Position numbers and translations under genes: made by a program | In this document: positions 17,286-25,865 of the stretch, in pieces | How positions within the stretch are numbered: position 1 is the stretch's first letter | Layout of the letters: every line of letters starts with the position of its first letter | The notes under the pieces: model-generated | The model's database searches: none | The model's input: only the letters and a program-made list of their open reading frames with translations | What the model was told of the DNA's origin: nothing | Source of the DNA: Arcicella sp040387735 | GTDB lineage: Bacteria; Bacteroidota; Bacteroidia; Cytophagales; Spirosomataceae | Direction of reading: 5' to 3' | DNA length: 64,000 bases | Assembly (NCBI GenBank): GCA_040387735.1 | Contig: JAZKDE010000067.1 | Coordinates: 97,690 to 161,689 of the forward strand

Positions 17286-18240
17286 ATGCGAATTCTTACA
17301 GGCATACAAGCATCTGGGCGACCACATTTAGGAAATATTCTCGGGGCAATTCGTCCCGCCATTGAACTTTCTAAAAATCCAGCGAACGAATCTTTTTTAT
17401 TCATCGCTGATTTACACACGCTTACTTCATTAAAAGACGGTCAAATACTCCGTGAAAATACTTACGCAATCGCAGCAGCGTGGTTAGCTTGCGGATTTGA
17501 TGCGGATAAAAACTTCTTTTATCGCCAGTCGAAGTTAGCAGGTTATCACACTGAATTAATGTGGTATTTAAACTGTTTTACACCTTTCCCGATGTTGGCG
17601 AATGCCCACAGTTTCAAAGATAAATCGGAAAAATTGGCAGATGTTAATGCAGGACTTTTTACGTATCCAGTTTTACAAGCGGCGGATATTATGCTCTATG
17701 ACGCTCATTTGGTACCTGTGGGCAAAGACCAACGTCAACATTTAGAAATGACCCGTGATTTAGGCGGTGCTTTCAACCGTCAATACGGAGAGGATACTTT
17801 GATTTTACCAGAAGCTAAAATTGATGAAGCGGTTATGACAATCCCGGGCATTGACGGACAAAAGATGAGTAAATCTTTGAACAATTACATTGATATTTTC
17901 TTAAGTGAGAAGGACCTTTTAAAATCGGTAAAAAAGGTAATAACAGATACAACTCCTTTGGAAAAACCCAAAAACCCTGATACGGATAACGTTTTTAAAT
18001 TATTCAGTTTGGTAGCAAAAACAGAAGAAATTGAAGAAATGCGTCAAAATTATTTGGCAGGTGGCTATGGCTACGGACACGCTAAAAACGCTCTTCACGC
18101 TGTTTTAGTAAGAGAATTTGCCGAAGAACGAGAAAAATTCGAGTATTATATGAATCNNNNNNNNNNAGGAAGGTGAAGCAAAAGCCGAGGTTATTGCCAA
18201 AACGACTATGGAGCGAGTTAGGAATAGAATTTGGGGTTAA
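17286..18240 (+). CDS. trpS: tryptophan--tRNA ligase (interrupted by an assembly gap)
   Basis: Class Ic aminoacyl-tRNA synthetase, about 320 residues, charging tRNA-Trp. The HIGH-like motif is in ASGRPHLGNILGA (residues 9-21), and KMSKS is in DGQKMSKSLNNYID near 195. The signature LPVLQAADI appears as YPVLQAADIMLYDAHLVPVG. A 10-N run at 18157-18166 breaks the frame and creates a false stop (GR*) at 18176. The expected C-terminus EGEAKAEVIAKTTMERVRNR resumes in another frame and ends at 18240. I therefore extend the gene across the gap and treat the break as artefact. Confidence 0.93.
18157..18166. other. assembly gap (10 N) in trpS
   Basis: Ten Ns near the 3' end of trpS. The gene length 17286-18240 is not a multiple of three, so the real gap length differs from 10. 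Confidence 0.95.
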
Positions 18241-18280
18241 AAAATAAAAGGGGAAGTATAATATCTCCCCTTTTATTTTT
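18241..18280 (+). terminator. trpS terminator
   Basis: Fourteen-bp stem (18241-18254 with 18266-18279) around AAGGGGA/TCCCCTT with flanking A and T tracts. It starts at the base after the stop codon. Confidence 0.88.
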
Positions 18281-18324
18281 TAACCAAATTTCCATTTCAC
18301 ATTAAAGCTCTTCCCCCCATTACC

Positions 18325-18885
18325 ATGAACAATCTCGATACGCAGGCCTTTTTATGGCTAAATTCGTTGCATACCGAATCTTTAGACCCAGTGATGGCTT
18401 GGATTTCTGGAAAAAATGAATGGTTTCCATTGTACGCCCTTATCATTGGAACGCTGATTTGGCGATATAAAACCCGTTCAATTGGAATGCTGATTGTGAT
18501 AATTGCCAGCGTTGTAGTTTCAGACCAAGTTTGTTCAGGACTTTTGAAACCATTAGTTCACCGTTTAAGACCTTGTCACGAACCAGCGATTCAGTATTTG
18601 GTTCACGTAGTGGGCGACTGCGGAGGACAATTTGGCTTCTGCTCCTCACACGCTGCCAACTCATTTACCTTAGTAACGTGTCTATTTTTACTGCTTAGAA
18701 ATGAATTCAAAGGGATTAAGTATTTCTATTTATGGGCAATAATTATCTCATATAGTCGTATATACGTCGGTGTTCATTACCCACTTGATGTACTCGCAGG
18801 TGCAGGAGTTGGCGTTTTGGCAGCCTTTATTTGTCACAAAATTTACCAATATTATTTATTAAAAACCACACATGAGAATCTTTAA
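18325..18885 (+). CDS. PAP2-family membrane phosphatase
   Basis: 186-residue membrane protein of the PAP2/undecaprenyl-diphosphatase superfamily. The three phosphatase signatures are present: KPLVHRLRPC (about 74-83), CSSHAANSF (about 109-117) and SRIYVGVHYPLDVLAG (about 145-160). About five transmembrane helices surround them. It probably removes phosphate from a lipid phosphate or isoprenoid diphosphate at the outer face of the inner membrane. The last 14 bases overlap the DUF2147 gene, so the two are likely co-translated. The exact lipid is not deducible. Confidence 0.9.
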   Translation: MNNLDTQAFLWLNSLHTESLDPVMAWISGKNEWFPLYALIIGTLIWRYKTRSIGMLIVIIASVVVSDQVCSGLLKPLVHRLRPCHEPAIQYLVHVVGDCGGQFGFCSSHAANSFTLVTCLFLLLRNEFKGIKYFYLWAIIISYSRIYVGVHYPLDVLAGAGVGVLAAFICHKIYQYYLLKTTHENL

Positions 18886-19291
18886 ATTTATTATATCCTT
18901 TATCTGTTTTCTATCACTTCTTTCGTTTAAGACTGATAAAATCACGACGGATGATTCGGAGAAAATAATTGGCGTATGGTTTACCGATGATAAAACGTCA
19001 AAAATTCAGATTTATAAATTGGAAAGTCAATACTTTGGGAAGATTATTTGGTTAGCACCCAAAGCAACCAAGGAGGATTTGAAAGTAAAACCGAACGTTG
19101 GCTATCAAATTTTCAGAAAATTTGTCTTTGAAGGGAAAAATGTGTGGTCCGGTGGACAAGTAAGCGATCCAAGAAGTGGAATGACTGTTTCTGGAAAAAT
19201 GACCTTAAAAAATGAAAATACATTAAATGTGAGAGGATACGTGGGTTCTCCAATTTTTGGCAAAACCGTTATCTTAATTCGTGCTGAATAA
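18872..19291 (+). CDS. exported DUF2147 protein
   Basis: 139-residue protein with a signal peptide (MRIFKFIISFICFLSLLSFK) and a single DUF2147 domain, a lipocalin-like beta-barrel family of unknown function. Typical features are IIGVWFTDDKTSKIQIYK near the mature N-terminus, the central QIFRKFVFEGKNVWSGGQV, DPRSGMTVSGKMTLK and the ending LNVRGYVG. Translation probably depends on the overlapping PAP2 gene upstream. The pairing suggests an envelope role, possibly lipid-related, which is inference. Confidence 0.88.
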   Translation: MRIFKFIISFICFLSLLSFKTDKITTDDSEKIIGVWFTDDKTSKIQIYKLESQYFGKIIWLAPKATKEDLKVKPNVGYQIFRKFVFEGKNVWSGGQVSDPRSGMTVSGKMTLKNENTLNVRGYVGSPIFGKTVILIRAE

Positions 19292-19296
19292 ATATT

Positions 19297-19346
19297 AACT
19301 CAGACTTTAGTTCATTTCTAAGAAATATTAAACTAAAGTCTGAGTT
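19297..19346. terminator. bidirectional terminator with CAGACTTTAG core
   Basis: Perfect 16-bp stem (19297-19312 with 19331-19346) around an 18-nt AT-rich loop, lying between the convergent DUF2147 and acyl-CoA reductase genes. The arm shares the core CAGACTTTAG with the palindromes at 56322-56432. Confidence 0.8.
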
Positions 19347-19351
19347 TGTTT

Positions 19352-20368
19352 TTACAAATCCAGTAAAAAATTCATCGTATCCACACCGTCTGCATAATCC
19401 CAAAGTTTAGGTTTTTGGGCTTCTCCAAAATTAAAACTCTTCTCAAACCATGCATCTTTAGCAACAATGCACTGAATTTTATCTTTATTTTCAGCAATTA
19501 TATTTTCTAAATCAGCTTCGTTTTCGTAATTCTCGTAAAAAACTACCGAAATTGGCGAGACAAGAGCATCATTTTTTGTCAACATCAAAAAACCATTATC
19601 GTAATGATGAATTTGATTGACCAAATAAATAGATTTATTGTAGTCGTAATTATTCTTATACTTATTATGATAAAAAATATCCCCTAAAGGTTCGATAGAA
19701 TCATAAAATTTAGTAAAATCATAATCCTTAGGTACGTATAATTTTGAAATATTGCGGCAACCTAAGCCGAAATAATCGGTAATATCACCGCCAAGTCTTA
19801 AAAAATCTGCTTCGATTTCCTTACCATTCAAAATTGCCACAGAAGAACGATTTTGGCGAATAATATGCGGTTTACTTCTAAAATAATATTCAAAGTATCG
19901 GGCAGAATTGTCTGAACCTGTGGCAATTAAAGCATCAACTTCATTCATTTTATCGGCAATTCGTATCTCTAAATTAGGTTCAATCTCCAATAGTTTTTCA
20001 ATGAGTGTCAACATCAAGAAAGAATCCTGAGAGCTCAATTTTGCCACACATACGTGTCCCGACAAAATAATCGTTAATAAATCATGAAATCCCACCGCAG
20101 GGATATTTCCTGCCATGATTACGCCAACACTTTTAACGGTTTGCGGTTTATCAGGAATTTCGTAAAGTCCCACCCATTCTTGCAACAATTGTTCATTCAA
20201 ATAATAATTTGCAATTGATTTTAGGGATTTTAGGGTATTGTCAATGGTAAACCAATTGTTTTGATGCGAAGCCTTATCTGCCCAAAGTTCAATTTCTGCT
20301 TGATTTTGGGGGTCATTCAAATACCGACCTAACTCGGTAAAAGCCTTTATTCTTGCTTGTAATGTCAT
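19352..20368 (-). CDS. acyl-CoA reductase, LuxC-like
   Basis: 338-residue protein of the LuxC/aldehyde-dehydrogenase superfamily (acyl-CoA reductase), predicted to reduce a fatty acyl-CoA or acyl-protein to aldehyde with NAD(P)H. Motifs include VGVIMAGNIPAVGFHDLLTI (about 80-99, nucleotide-binding side), IATGSDNSARYFEYYF and the expected catalytic cysteine region in YFGLGCRNISKLYVP. It is divergent from a dicluster ferredoxin gene, an arrangement I recall as common in this phylum. Length is shorter than Vibrio LuxC (about 480). Luciferase genes are absent, so luminescence is not implied; aldehyde or alkane-type lipid metabolism is possible. Confidence 0.82.
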   Translation of the reverse strand: MTLQARIKAFTELGRYLNDPQNQAEIELWADKASHQNNWFTIDNTLKSLKSIANYYLNEQLLQEWVGLYEIPDKPQTVKSVGVIMAGNIPAVGFHDLLTIILSGHVCVAKLSSQDSFLMLTLIEKLLEIEPNLEIRIADKMNEVDALIATGSDNSARYFEYYFRSKPHIIRQNRSSVAILNGKEIEADFLRLGGDITDYFGLGCRNISKLYVPKDYDFTKFYDSIEPLGDIFYHNKYKNNYDYNKSIYLVNQIHHYDNGFLMLTKNDALVSPISVVFYENYENEADLENIIAENKDKIQCIVAKDAWFEKSFNFGEAQKPKLWDYADGVDTMNFLLDL

Positions 20369-20462
20369 GTTTTAATTAATTTTATGCAATTTACTCAAAA
20401 CTTAGCAAATAAATATTTTACAATACTCTTTAACCTTTATAGGCTATTCAAAGTTTACCTAT

Positions 20463-20470
20463 TAAATTTG
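20463..20470 (+). promoter_or_regulatory. candidate ferredoxin -7 box
   Basis: TAAATTTG matches TAnnTTTG about 70 bp before the ferredoxin ATG; a clear -33 element is not seen. Confidence 0.35.
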
Positions 20471-20529
20471 TAGCAGTTTTATAATATATGAGCAGTGATG
20501 AGCTTTTGTAATCTCACTCATAAACATTA

Positions 20530-20537
20530 AAGGAGAA
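20530..20537 (+). promoter_or_regulatory. canonical Shine-Dalgarno sequence for the ferredoxin
   Basis: AAGGAGAA ends four bases before the ATG at 20542. It is the clearest such site in the window; most genes here have only A-rich leaders, so strong initiation of an abundant protein is plausible. Confidence 0.75.
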
Positions 20538-20541
20538 TTTT

Positions 20542-20889
20542 ATGGCAATTATAATCACAGAAGAATGTATTAACTGCGGGGCTTGCGAACCAGAATGCCC
20601 TAACACTGCCATTTATGAAGGTGGCGTTGAATGGACATGGGCAGGTGGTACTAAGTTAATAGATGTTGAATTGGAAGACGGTTCAGTAATTGGAGGTAAA
20701 GACCCAATGGCTCCAGTTTCGGATGAATTTTATTACATTGTGTCGGACAAATGCACCGAATGTATGGGATTTCACGAAGAACCACAATGTGCTGCTGTTT
20801 GTCCAGTAGATTGTTGTGTGCCAGATCCAGAACACGAAGAAGACGAAGATACTTTATTGGCTAAAAAAGCATGGTTACACGCAGAATAA
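20542..20889 (+). CDS. 4Fe-4S dicluster ferredoxin
   Basis: 115-residue soluble electron carrier with two [4Fe-4S] sites. The first motif is CINCGACEPECP (residues 10-21). The second region, CTECMGFHEEPQCAAVCP (from about 74), has a widened CxxC...CxxxC spacing, as in Azotobacter-type/ChrA-like bacterial ferredoxins. A ~40-residue acidic insert (DVELEDGSVIGGKDPM) separates the two. Divergent from the acyl-CoA reductase. It has a true Shine-Dalgarno sequence and its own terminator, suggesting high independent expression. Redox partner unknown. Confidence 0.93.
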   Translation: MAIIITEECINCGACEPECPNTAIYEGGVEWTWAGGTKLIDVELEDGSVIGGKDPMAPVSDEFYYIVSDKCTECMGFHEEPQCAAVCPVDCCVPDPEHEEDEDTLLAKKAWLHAE

Positions 20890-20944
20890 GATTTTAATTT
20901 GTAAGAAAAGTCTTTTTCTTGTAGAATCAAAACTGTTCAAATAA

Positions 20945-20979
20945 AAATCCCTGATTTGGAAACAAGTCAGGGATTTTTT
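20945..20979 (+). terminator. ferredoxin gene terminator
   Basis: Stem AAATCCCTGATTTG/CAAGTCAGGGATTT (one G-T pair) closed by a GAAA loop and followed by T6. Confidence 0.9.
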
Positions 20980-21355
20980 GTTTAAATCCCCGTTTCTGTA
21001 AAAATAATTTCATGAATCTTATCCACTTTTTCAGGATAATTTACTGTTCAGTTGAAAAAAGTATTGAATAGAAGAATATTAAATTTAAAGCTGAATTTAT
21101 AAAAATAGTTATATTAATTCTTGGAATTTCAATTTAAGAATATTTGGTTTTTTGACCATTTTACAGAATAAGTTAAAAATAAACTTATTTTACATTTTAT
21201 AAGTGCTTTTTTGCAATATTTAAGTATGAATTTAACCCGTTTTTGGATTATTTTTTGAAAAATGCCAAAAAATAGGTTAAAAAATTGCACAAAAAATTTG
21301 GAATAGTAAATTTTACCTATAATCTTTGTGTCGTAATCAAGCATTTAATTTAAAC
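20980..21355. other. AT-rich intergenic region before the porin gene
   Basis: About 375 bp with no convincing ORF. It holds one weak hairpin (AATAAGTT...AACTTATT, about 21167-21190) and, at its end, a promoter-like TTTG...TATAATCTTTG near 21298-21328. Length and position suggest regulatory sequence for the porin and ammonium transporter unit, but I identify no specific operator. Confidence 0.5.
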
Positions 21356-22525
21356 ATGAAACAAAATTTTATTATGAAAAAAGCCTTAACCACCCTATTT
21401 TCTTTGTTTTTAGGATTTTCAGCATTTTCTCAAGAAAAAGCAGAAGACAAAGGTAAATTTACATTTTCGGGATACATTGATTCATACTATTTTGCTAACT
21501 TCAATAGCCCGAAAGACAGAAGTAATTTAGGAGCATCAGGTACAGCTCGTGCATTCGACTGGAAGTCAGGACAGTTCTCGTTAGGTTTAGTACAAACTAA
21601 GATTGGCTATTCAACTGCTAAGTCTGATGTGGTAGTAGATTTGACATTTGGGCCAAACGCAGATTTAGGACAATACGGTAACGTAATTGGGCCATTAGGA
21701 AAAGGAACAACCGCATTAGCTATCAAACAAGCTTACTTTAACTGGAAAGCAACGGATAAATTAACATTAACTGCAGGTCAGTTCGGAACACACATTGGAT
21801 ACGAAGTAATTGATGCTCCAGTGAACTATCACTATTCGCTATCAAACTTATTCAATAACGGTCCTTTCTATCACATTGGAGTTAAAGCAGCTTATGCTTT
21901 CTCGGATAAGTTCTCAATCATGGCAGGTATTGTTAACAATGTTGATAATTTGAACGACAATAACAGCAAAAAAGGCTTAATTGCTCAGGTATTTGTTCAG
22001 CCAGTATCAGGATGGAATGTTTATATTAACGGTATTACTTCAAATGAAGCAACGGAAGACATTACTACTGGCAAAACTCCAGATGCAAGTTACGCTTTGT
22101 TAGATTTAACAACTACTTATCAAATTACTGATAAATTTATGGTTGGCTTAAATGCTGCAACAGGAGCTCAGAAAGGAGATTATCAAGGTGGTGGAGGTCC
22201 AGCTACTTCTAAAACTTGGGGTGGCTTTGCAATCTATCCTAAATATGACTTCTCAAGCACATTTAGTTTAGGAGCAAGATATGAGTCGTTCAATAACCAA
22301 GATGCTGTTAGAGGTTTAAGAATTACTAACGCAGATGGTTCATATACCGGTGTATCAGTAACTTCATTCACTATCACGCCAAGCATTACAGTTGCTGATA
22401 GCCATTTGATTTTAAAACCAGAATTGAGAATCGATACTTACGACAAAAACTTCTTTGTTGATGGTGATGGAAAAGACCAAAAATCACAAGCAACTTTAGG
22501 CTTAGCGATGATTTACAAGTTTTAA
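21356..22525 (+). CDS. outer-membrane beta-barrel porin-like protein
   Basis: 389-residue exported protein. The ATG at 21356 or the one at 21374 (MKKALTTLFSLFLGFSAFSQ) is the start; the longer frame begins at a TTG within the promoter. After the signal peptide come alternating beta-strands (GYIDSYYFANFNSPKD, LTAGQFGTHIGYEVIDAPVN, LATLGLAMIYKF-like end). The C-terminus is an aromatic residue, as usual for outer-membrane barrels. It matches the putative beta-barrel porin family often found upstream of ammonium transporters in Bacteroidota. With amt 107 bp downstream, it may pass ammonium or other small solutes. Confidence 0.83.
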   Translation: MKQNFIMKKALTTLFSLFLGFSAFSQEKAEDKGKFTFSGYIDSYYFANFNSPKDRSNLGASGTARAFDWKSGQFSLGLVQTKIGYSTAKSDVVVDLTFGPNADLGQYGNVIGPLGKGTTALAIKQAYFNWKATDKLTLTAGQFGTHIGYEVIDAPVNYHYSLSNLFNNGPFYHIGVKAAYAFSDKFSIMAGIVNNVDNLNDNNSKKGLIAQVFVQPVSGWNVYINGITSNEATEDITTGKTPDASYALLDLTTTYQITDKFMVGLNAATGAQKGDYQGGGGPATSKTWGGFAIYPKYDFSSTFSLGARYESFNNQDAVRGLRITNADGSYTGVSVTSFTITPSITVADSHLILKPELRIDTYDKNFFVDGDGKDQKSQATLGLAMIYKF

Positions 22526-22539
22526 TTATAAAAAATCAG

Positions 22540-22576
22540 AGTCAATCAGGTTATATTTTTTGTAACTTGATTGACT
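22540..22576 (+). terminator. hairpin between porin and amt genes
   Basis: Fourteen-bp stem with one wobble (22540-22553 with 22563-22576), T-rich loop, no long T tail. It could reduce read-through from the porin gene into amt or protect an mRNA end. Confidence 0.6.
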
Positions 22577-22632
22577 TCAAAATATTTTCTGTAAACAATT
22601 CCATAATATAAACCCTAAAACAAATAAACCAC

Positions 22633-23973
22633 ATGACACAACAAAAACCAACGTGGCTTCCAATTGCTATTTTGCTTGCTATCGCAGTAGCAGCGGCTTT
22701 CGTTCCTGCACCTGGTGCAGCTATTACGGAAGGTATTAATTCAGGCGATACTGCTTGGATGCTTGTTTCTTCAGGTCTTGTTCTATTAATGACTCCTGGA
22801 TTGGCTTACTTTTATGGTGGTATGGTTAACCACAAAAACGTAATTTCTACCATGTTACAATCTTTCATTGCAATGGGTGTTATTACAATTATTTGGGTAG
22901 TATTTGGTTTCAGCTTAGCTTTTGGTGATAGCATCGGCGGTTATGTAGGAAATCCATTTACTTATTTAATGTTTCAAGGTGTATTTGATGGAAAACCTTG
23001 GTCTTTAGCTCCAACAATCCCTTTTGCGTTGTTTGCTTTCTTTCAAATGAAATTTGCGGTTATCACACCTGCATTAATTTCTGGTGCTTTAGCTGAACGT
23101 ATCAACTTCCGTGCTTTTGTTTTATTCATGGTGCTTTTCTGCGTAGTTGTTTACGCTCCATTAGCTCACTGGACATGGCACCCAGAAGGATGGTTATTCA
23201 AATACGGTGTTCTTGACTTTGCGGGTGGTACTGTTGTACACATGAGTGCAGGTTGGGCAGCATTAGCAGGTGCTTTATATTTGAAACGTCGTAAATCTCA
23301 CGTTGAAGCAAGCGTTTTACCTCCAGCAAATATCCCTTATGTATTATTAGGAACAGGTTTATTGTGGTTCGGATGGTTCGGTTTCAATGCAGGCTCGGCA
23401 GTAGGTGCAGGCCCATTAGCAGTTTCAGCTTTCGCTACTACTCACGTTGCAGCAGCTTCAGCAGGTTTATCATGGGTTTTATTTGATGTAACTCGTGGCC
23501 GTAAAGTTTCAGCTCTTGGTTTTTGTATTGGTGCAGTAGTAGGTTTAGTAGCTATTACTCCAGCCTCAGGTTTCGTTTCGGTAACAGCAGCAATCACGAT
23601 TGGTACAGTTGCAGCTATTGTTTCTAATATTGCAGCACACTGGAGAGCTAATTCTAAATTAGATGATACTTTAGATGTATTTCCTTGTCACGGAGTTGGT
23701 GGTATGATGGGTATGTTAATGACTGGTTTATTCGCTTCAAAAGCAGTTAACTCAGTAGTTGTAGATGTTGAACAAGGACTTTTCATCACTGGTGATTTTG
23801 CTCTTTTAATTAAACACTTAGTTGCTCTTGTAGTTGTTTCGGCTTTTGCTTTCGGAGGTTCATATATTTTGTTAATTATCACTGACAAAATCATTCCTTT
23901 ACGTGTAACTGAAGAAGAAGAAAGAGTAGGATTAGATATTTCTCAACACGATGAGTCGTTGATTGAAGCATAA
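22633..23973 (+). CDS. amt: ammonium transporter Amt
   Basis: 446-residue inner-membrane Amt/Mep/Rh channel, 11 core transmembrane helices plus an N-terminal hydrophobic segment that may act as signal peptide. Signatures: TPGLAYFYGGMVNHKNV near the first core helix, FAGGTVVHMSAGWAALAG with the first pore histidine, and DVFPCHGVGGMMGMLMTGLF with the second. The C-terminal tail (VTEEEERVGLDISQHDESL) is the usual site of PII control, but no glnK gene adjoins, unlike many other bacteria. The porin upstream and the two glutamine synthetases 13 kb away suggest one nitrogen-acquisition region. Confidence 0.96.
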   Translation: MTQQKPTWLPIAILLAIAVAAAFVPAPGAAITEGINSGDTAWMLVSSGLVLLMTPGLAYFYGGMVNHKNVISTMLQSFIAMGVITIIWVVFGFSLAFGDSIGGYVGNPFTYLMFQGVFDGKPWSLAPTIPFALFAFFQMKFAVITPALISGALAERINFRAFVLFMVLFCVVVYAPLAHWTWHPEGWLFKYGVLDFAGGTVVHMSAGWAALAGALYLKRRKSHVEASVLPPANIPYVLLGTGLLWFGWFGFNAGSAVGAGPLAVSAFATTHVAAASAGLSWVLFDVTRGRKVSALGFCIGAVVGLVAITPASGFVSVTAAITIGTVAAIVSNIAAHWRANSKLDDTLDVFPCHGVGGMMGMLMTGLFASKAVNSVVVDVEQGLFITGDFALLIKHLVALVVVSAFAFGGSYILLIITDKIIPLRVTEEEERVGLDISQHDESLIEA

Positions 23974-23986
23974 AATATTGTAACTC

Positions 23987-24012
23987 AACCACAAGTAATG
24001 GTTCTTGTGGTT
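23987..24012 (+). terminator. first amt terminator hairpin
   Basis: AACCACAAG/CTTGTGGTT stem with eight-base loop followed by TTG TTTC, 14 bp after the stop. Confidence 0.75.
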
Positions 24013-24025
24013 TTGTTTCAGAAGG

Positions 24026-24057
24026 AAACCCCTCAGACACTGTCAGAGGGGTTTTTA
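24026..24057 (+). terminator. second amt terminator hairpin
   Basis: AAACCCCTC/GAGGGGTTT stem, extendable inward by GACA/TGTC across one mismatch, with a T5 tail. Tandem terminators follow the transporter gene. Confidence 0.85.
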
Positions 24058-24179
24058 TGTTAAAATGCCGATAGGACAACAGTAAAATGGCAACACCCCG
24101 CTCGTTTTATAATTCTCCTATATTCCCGCTGCAAAAAACAACTATTCAAATTGAACCAAAAACATTATTCAAAATGTTG

Positions 24180-24187
24180 TAATTTTG
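24180..24187 (+). promoter_or_regulatory. candidate trxA -7 box
   Basis: TAATTTTG fits TAnnTTTG 32 bp before the trxA ATG; the nearest TTG (24151) is 26 bp away, longer than ideal. Confidence 0.4.
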
Positions 24188-24219
24188 AATATAAGTTTTA
24201 AACTAAATAAACAAATACA

Positions 24220-24543
24220 ATGGCAAATTATGTTGTAGCAACTGATGATAACTTTCAGGAGCTAATTAATTCAGACAAACCAGTTTTAGTTGATTTTTGG
24301 GCAGAATGGTGTGGACCATGTAAAATGATTGGGCCAATCGTTGAAGAATTAGCTGGTGATGTTTTAGGACAAGCAATCGTAGCAAAAATGGACGTTGATG
24401 CAAACTCTACTGTTCCTGCAACTTTAGGAATTCGCTCAATTCCAACATTATTAATATTTAAGAACGGTGAATTAAAAGAAAGATTAGTGGGCGGAAACAT
24501 TCCAAAGGCAGTTTTATCTCAAACGCTTTTGAAACACGCATAA
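24220..24543 (+). CDS. trxA: thioredoxin
   Basis: 107-residue cytosolic thioredoxin, the general dithiol reductant for ribonucleotide reductase, methionine sulfoxide reductase and other targets. The active site WCGPCK is at 30-35, and the cis-proline region IRSIPTLLIFKNGEL is near 73-87. Length and fold are complete, and there is no signal peptide. A single gene behind the double amt terminator, immediately followed by a heptamer repeat. Confidence 0.97.
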   Translation: MANYVVATDDNFQELINSDKPVLVDFWAEWCGPCKMIGPIVEELAGDVLGQAIVAKMDVDANSTVPATLGIRSIPTLLIFKNGELKERLVGGNIPKAVLSQTLLKHA

Positions 24544-24606
24544 TTAGGTATTAGGTATTAGGTATTAAGTATTAGTCATCAAAACTAACCTTAATACACT
24601 AATACC
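24544..24606. repeat. heptamer repeat array forming an inverted structure between trxA and the aminotransferase gene
   Basis: After the trxA stop the sequence runs TTAGGTA three times (24544-24564), then TTAAGTA and TTAGTCA. After a short AT-rich loop, bases 24585-24606 are the approximate inverse. The 7-bp periodicity is the same as at 2351-2478. Between convergent genes it may also act as terminator. Confidence 0.8.
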
Positions 24607-24613
24607 TTTTCAT

Positions 24614-25807
24614 TTAAATGACTGAAATAATTGTCTGGCAGGCAATTTTAATCTCTTCTTCTGTAATAATTAATGGTGGTGCAATTCGCATAGAATTATC
24701 GCAAAATAAAAACCAATCCGTAATTATTCCTTTTTCAATAGCTCGGTCAATAATGAGTTTTAACGTATCAAAGTCTTCAAATTCAACTGCCATCATCAAA
24801 CCTTGACTCCTTATTTCTTTAATTTTCTCGTGAACCAATAAGTCTTTAAAAATCTGAGCTTTTTGCTCAACCCCTTCCAAAAGGTTTTCCTCAAAAATTA
24901 CATTTAACGCTGCCAAAGAGGCCGCACAACTCACGGGATGTCCACCAAACGTGGTAATATGCCCCAGAATTGGATTATTCTTAAAAATACTCATTACTTT
25001 TTGATTGGCAATAAATGCTCCAATCGGCATTCCCCCTCCCATCCCTTTCGCACAAAGTAGAACATCGGGATAAATTCCGAATTGTTCAAAAGCCCAAAAA
25101 GTACCTGTTCGACCAAAACCCGATTGGATTTCATCAATAATCAACAAAGTTCCCGTTAAATCACATTGTTCTCGTAATGCAATAAAATATGCAGCATCTG
25201 GTACTCGCACCCCTGATTCCCCTCCAATAATTTCAATAAAAATGGCGGCTGTTCGGCAAGTTATTTTTTGAATATCGTCGAAATTACCATGTCTAATTTG
25301 TTTTATTTCGGGTAATAATGGTCGATAATTTCTTTTAAAATTTTCACTTCCCGAAAGCGACAAAGCACCTTGAGTGGCACCGTGATAGGCGTTTATACAC
25401 GAGATAATTTCTTGACGACCTGTAAAACGTTTGGCCAATTTCATGGCTCCTTCGACTGCCTCTGTTCCCGAATTGGTAAAATAAACATTATCTAACAATG
25501 GATAATTCAGGTTATTTCCCGTCAAGGTTTCAACTAAAGCCTCCGCCAAAAGTACTTGTGGCGTTTGAACGTATTCGCCATAAACCATCAAATGCAAATA
25601 TTTATCCACCTGATTATGAATTGCCGCAGTAACTTTTGGATGACGATGACCGACATTAGAAACGCCAATTCCAGAAATTAAATCCATATATTGCTTGCCA
25701 TTTTTGCCAAACATATAAACGCCTTCAGCCCGCTCGATTTCAAGCGAAAGTGGGAAATCGGACGTTTGGGCAACATTTTTTAAAAATAATTCTCTATGTG
25801 TTATCAA
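24614..25807 (-). CDS. class III aminotransferase (acetylornithine/ornithine-type)
   Basis: 397-residue PLP-dependent aminotransferase of the class III family. Signatures: DLISGIGVSNVGHRHPKV near the N-terminus, FTNSGTEAVEGAMKLAKR (phosphate-binding), LLIIDEIQSGFGRTG (PLP aspartate) and LLCAKGMGGGMPIGAF with the Schiff-base lysine. The family contains acetylornithine, ornithine and 4-aminobutyrate aminotransferases; this short form cannot be assigned a substrate. The start must be TTG: an in-frame stop lies five codons upstream, no ATG occurs between, and ITHRELFLKNVAQTSDFPL is a normal family N-terminus. No arginine-pathway genes are near. Confidence 0.87.
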   Translation of the reverse strand: MITHRELFLKNVAQTSDFPLSLEIERAEGVYMFGKNGKQYMDLISGIGVSNVGHRHPKVTAAIHNQVDKYLHLMVYGEYVQTPQVLLAEALVETLTGNNLNYPLLDNVYFTNSGTEAVEGAMKLAKRFTGRQEIISCINAYHGATQGALSLSGSENFKRNYRPLLPEIKQIRHGNFDDIQKITCRTAAIFIEIIGGESGVRVPDAAYFIALREQCDLTGTLLIIDEIQSGFGRTGTFWAFEQFGIYPDVLLCAKGMGGGMPIGAFIANQKVMSIFKNNPILGHITTFGGHPVSCAASLAALNVIFEENLLEGVEQKAQIFKDLLVHEKIKEIRSQGLMMAVEFEDFDTLKLIIDRAIEKGIITDWFLFCDNSMRIAPPLIITEEEIKIACQTIISVI

Positions 25808-25865
25808 GTTTTCGTATTTTTAAATTAATTCATTAACAAATAATTTTAACAACAATTTTCCAAAT

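Noticed and set aside
21129..21344. 71-codon minus-strand ORF upstream of the porin gene
   Set aside because: Phe/Lys/Ile-rich translation of an AT-rich regulatory region, without recognisable features.
23974..24219. glnK/PII gene after amt
   Set aside because: Only two terminators and the trxA promoter fit in this space; no PII-like sequence is present.
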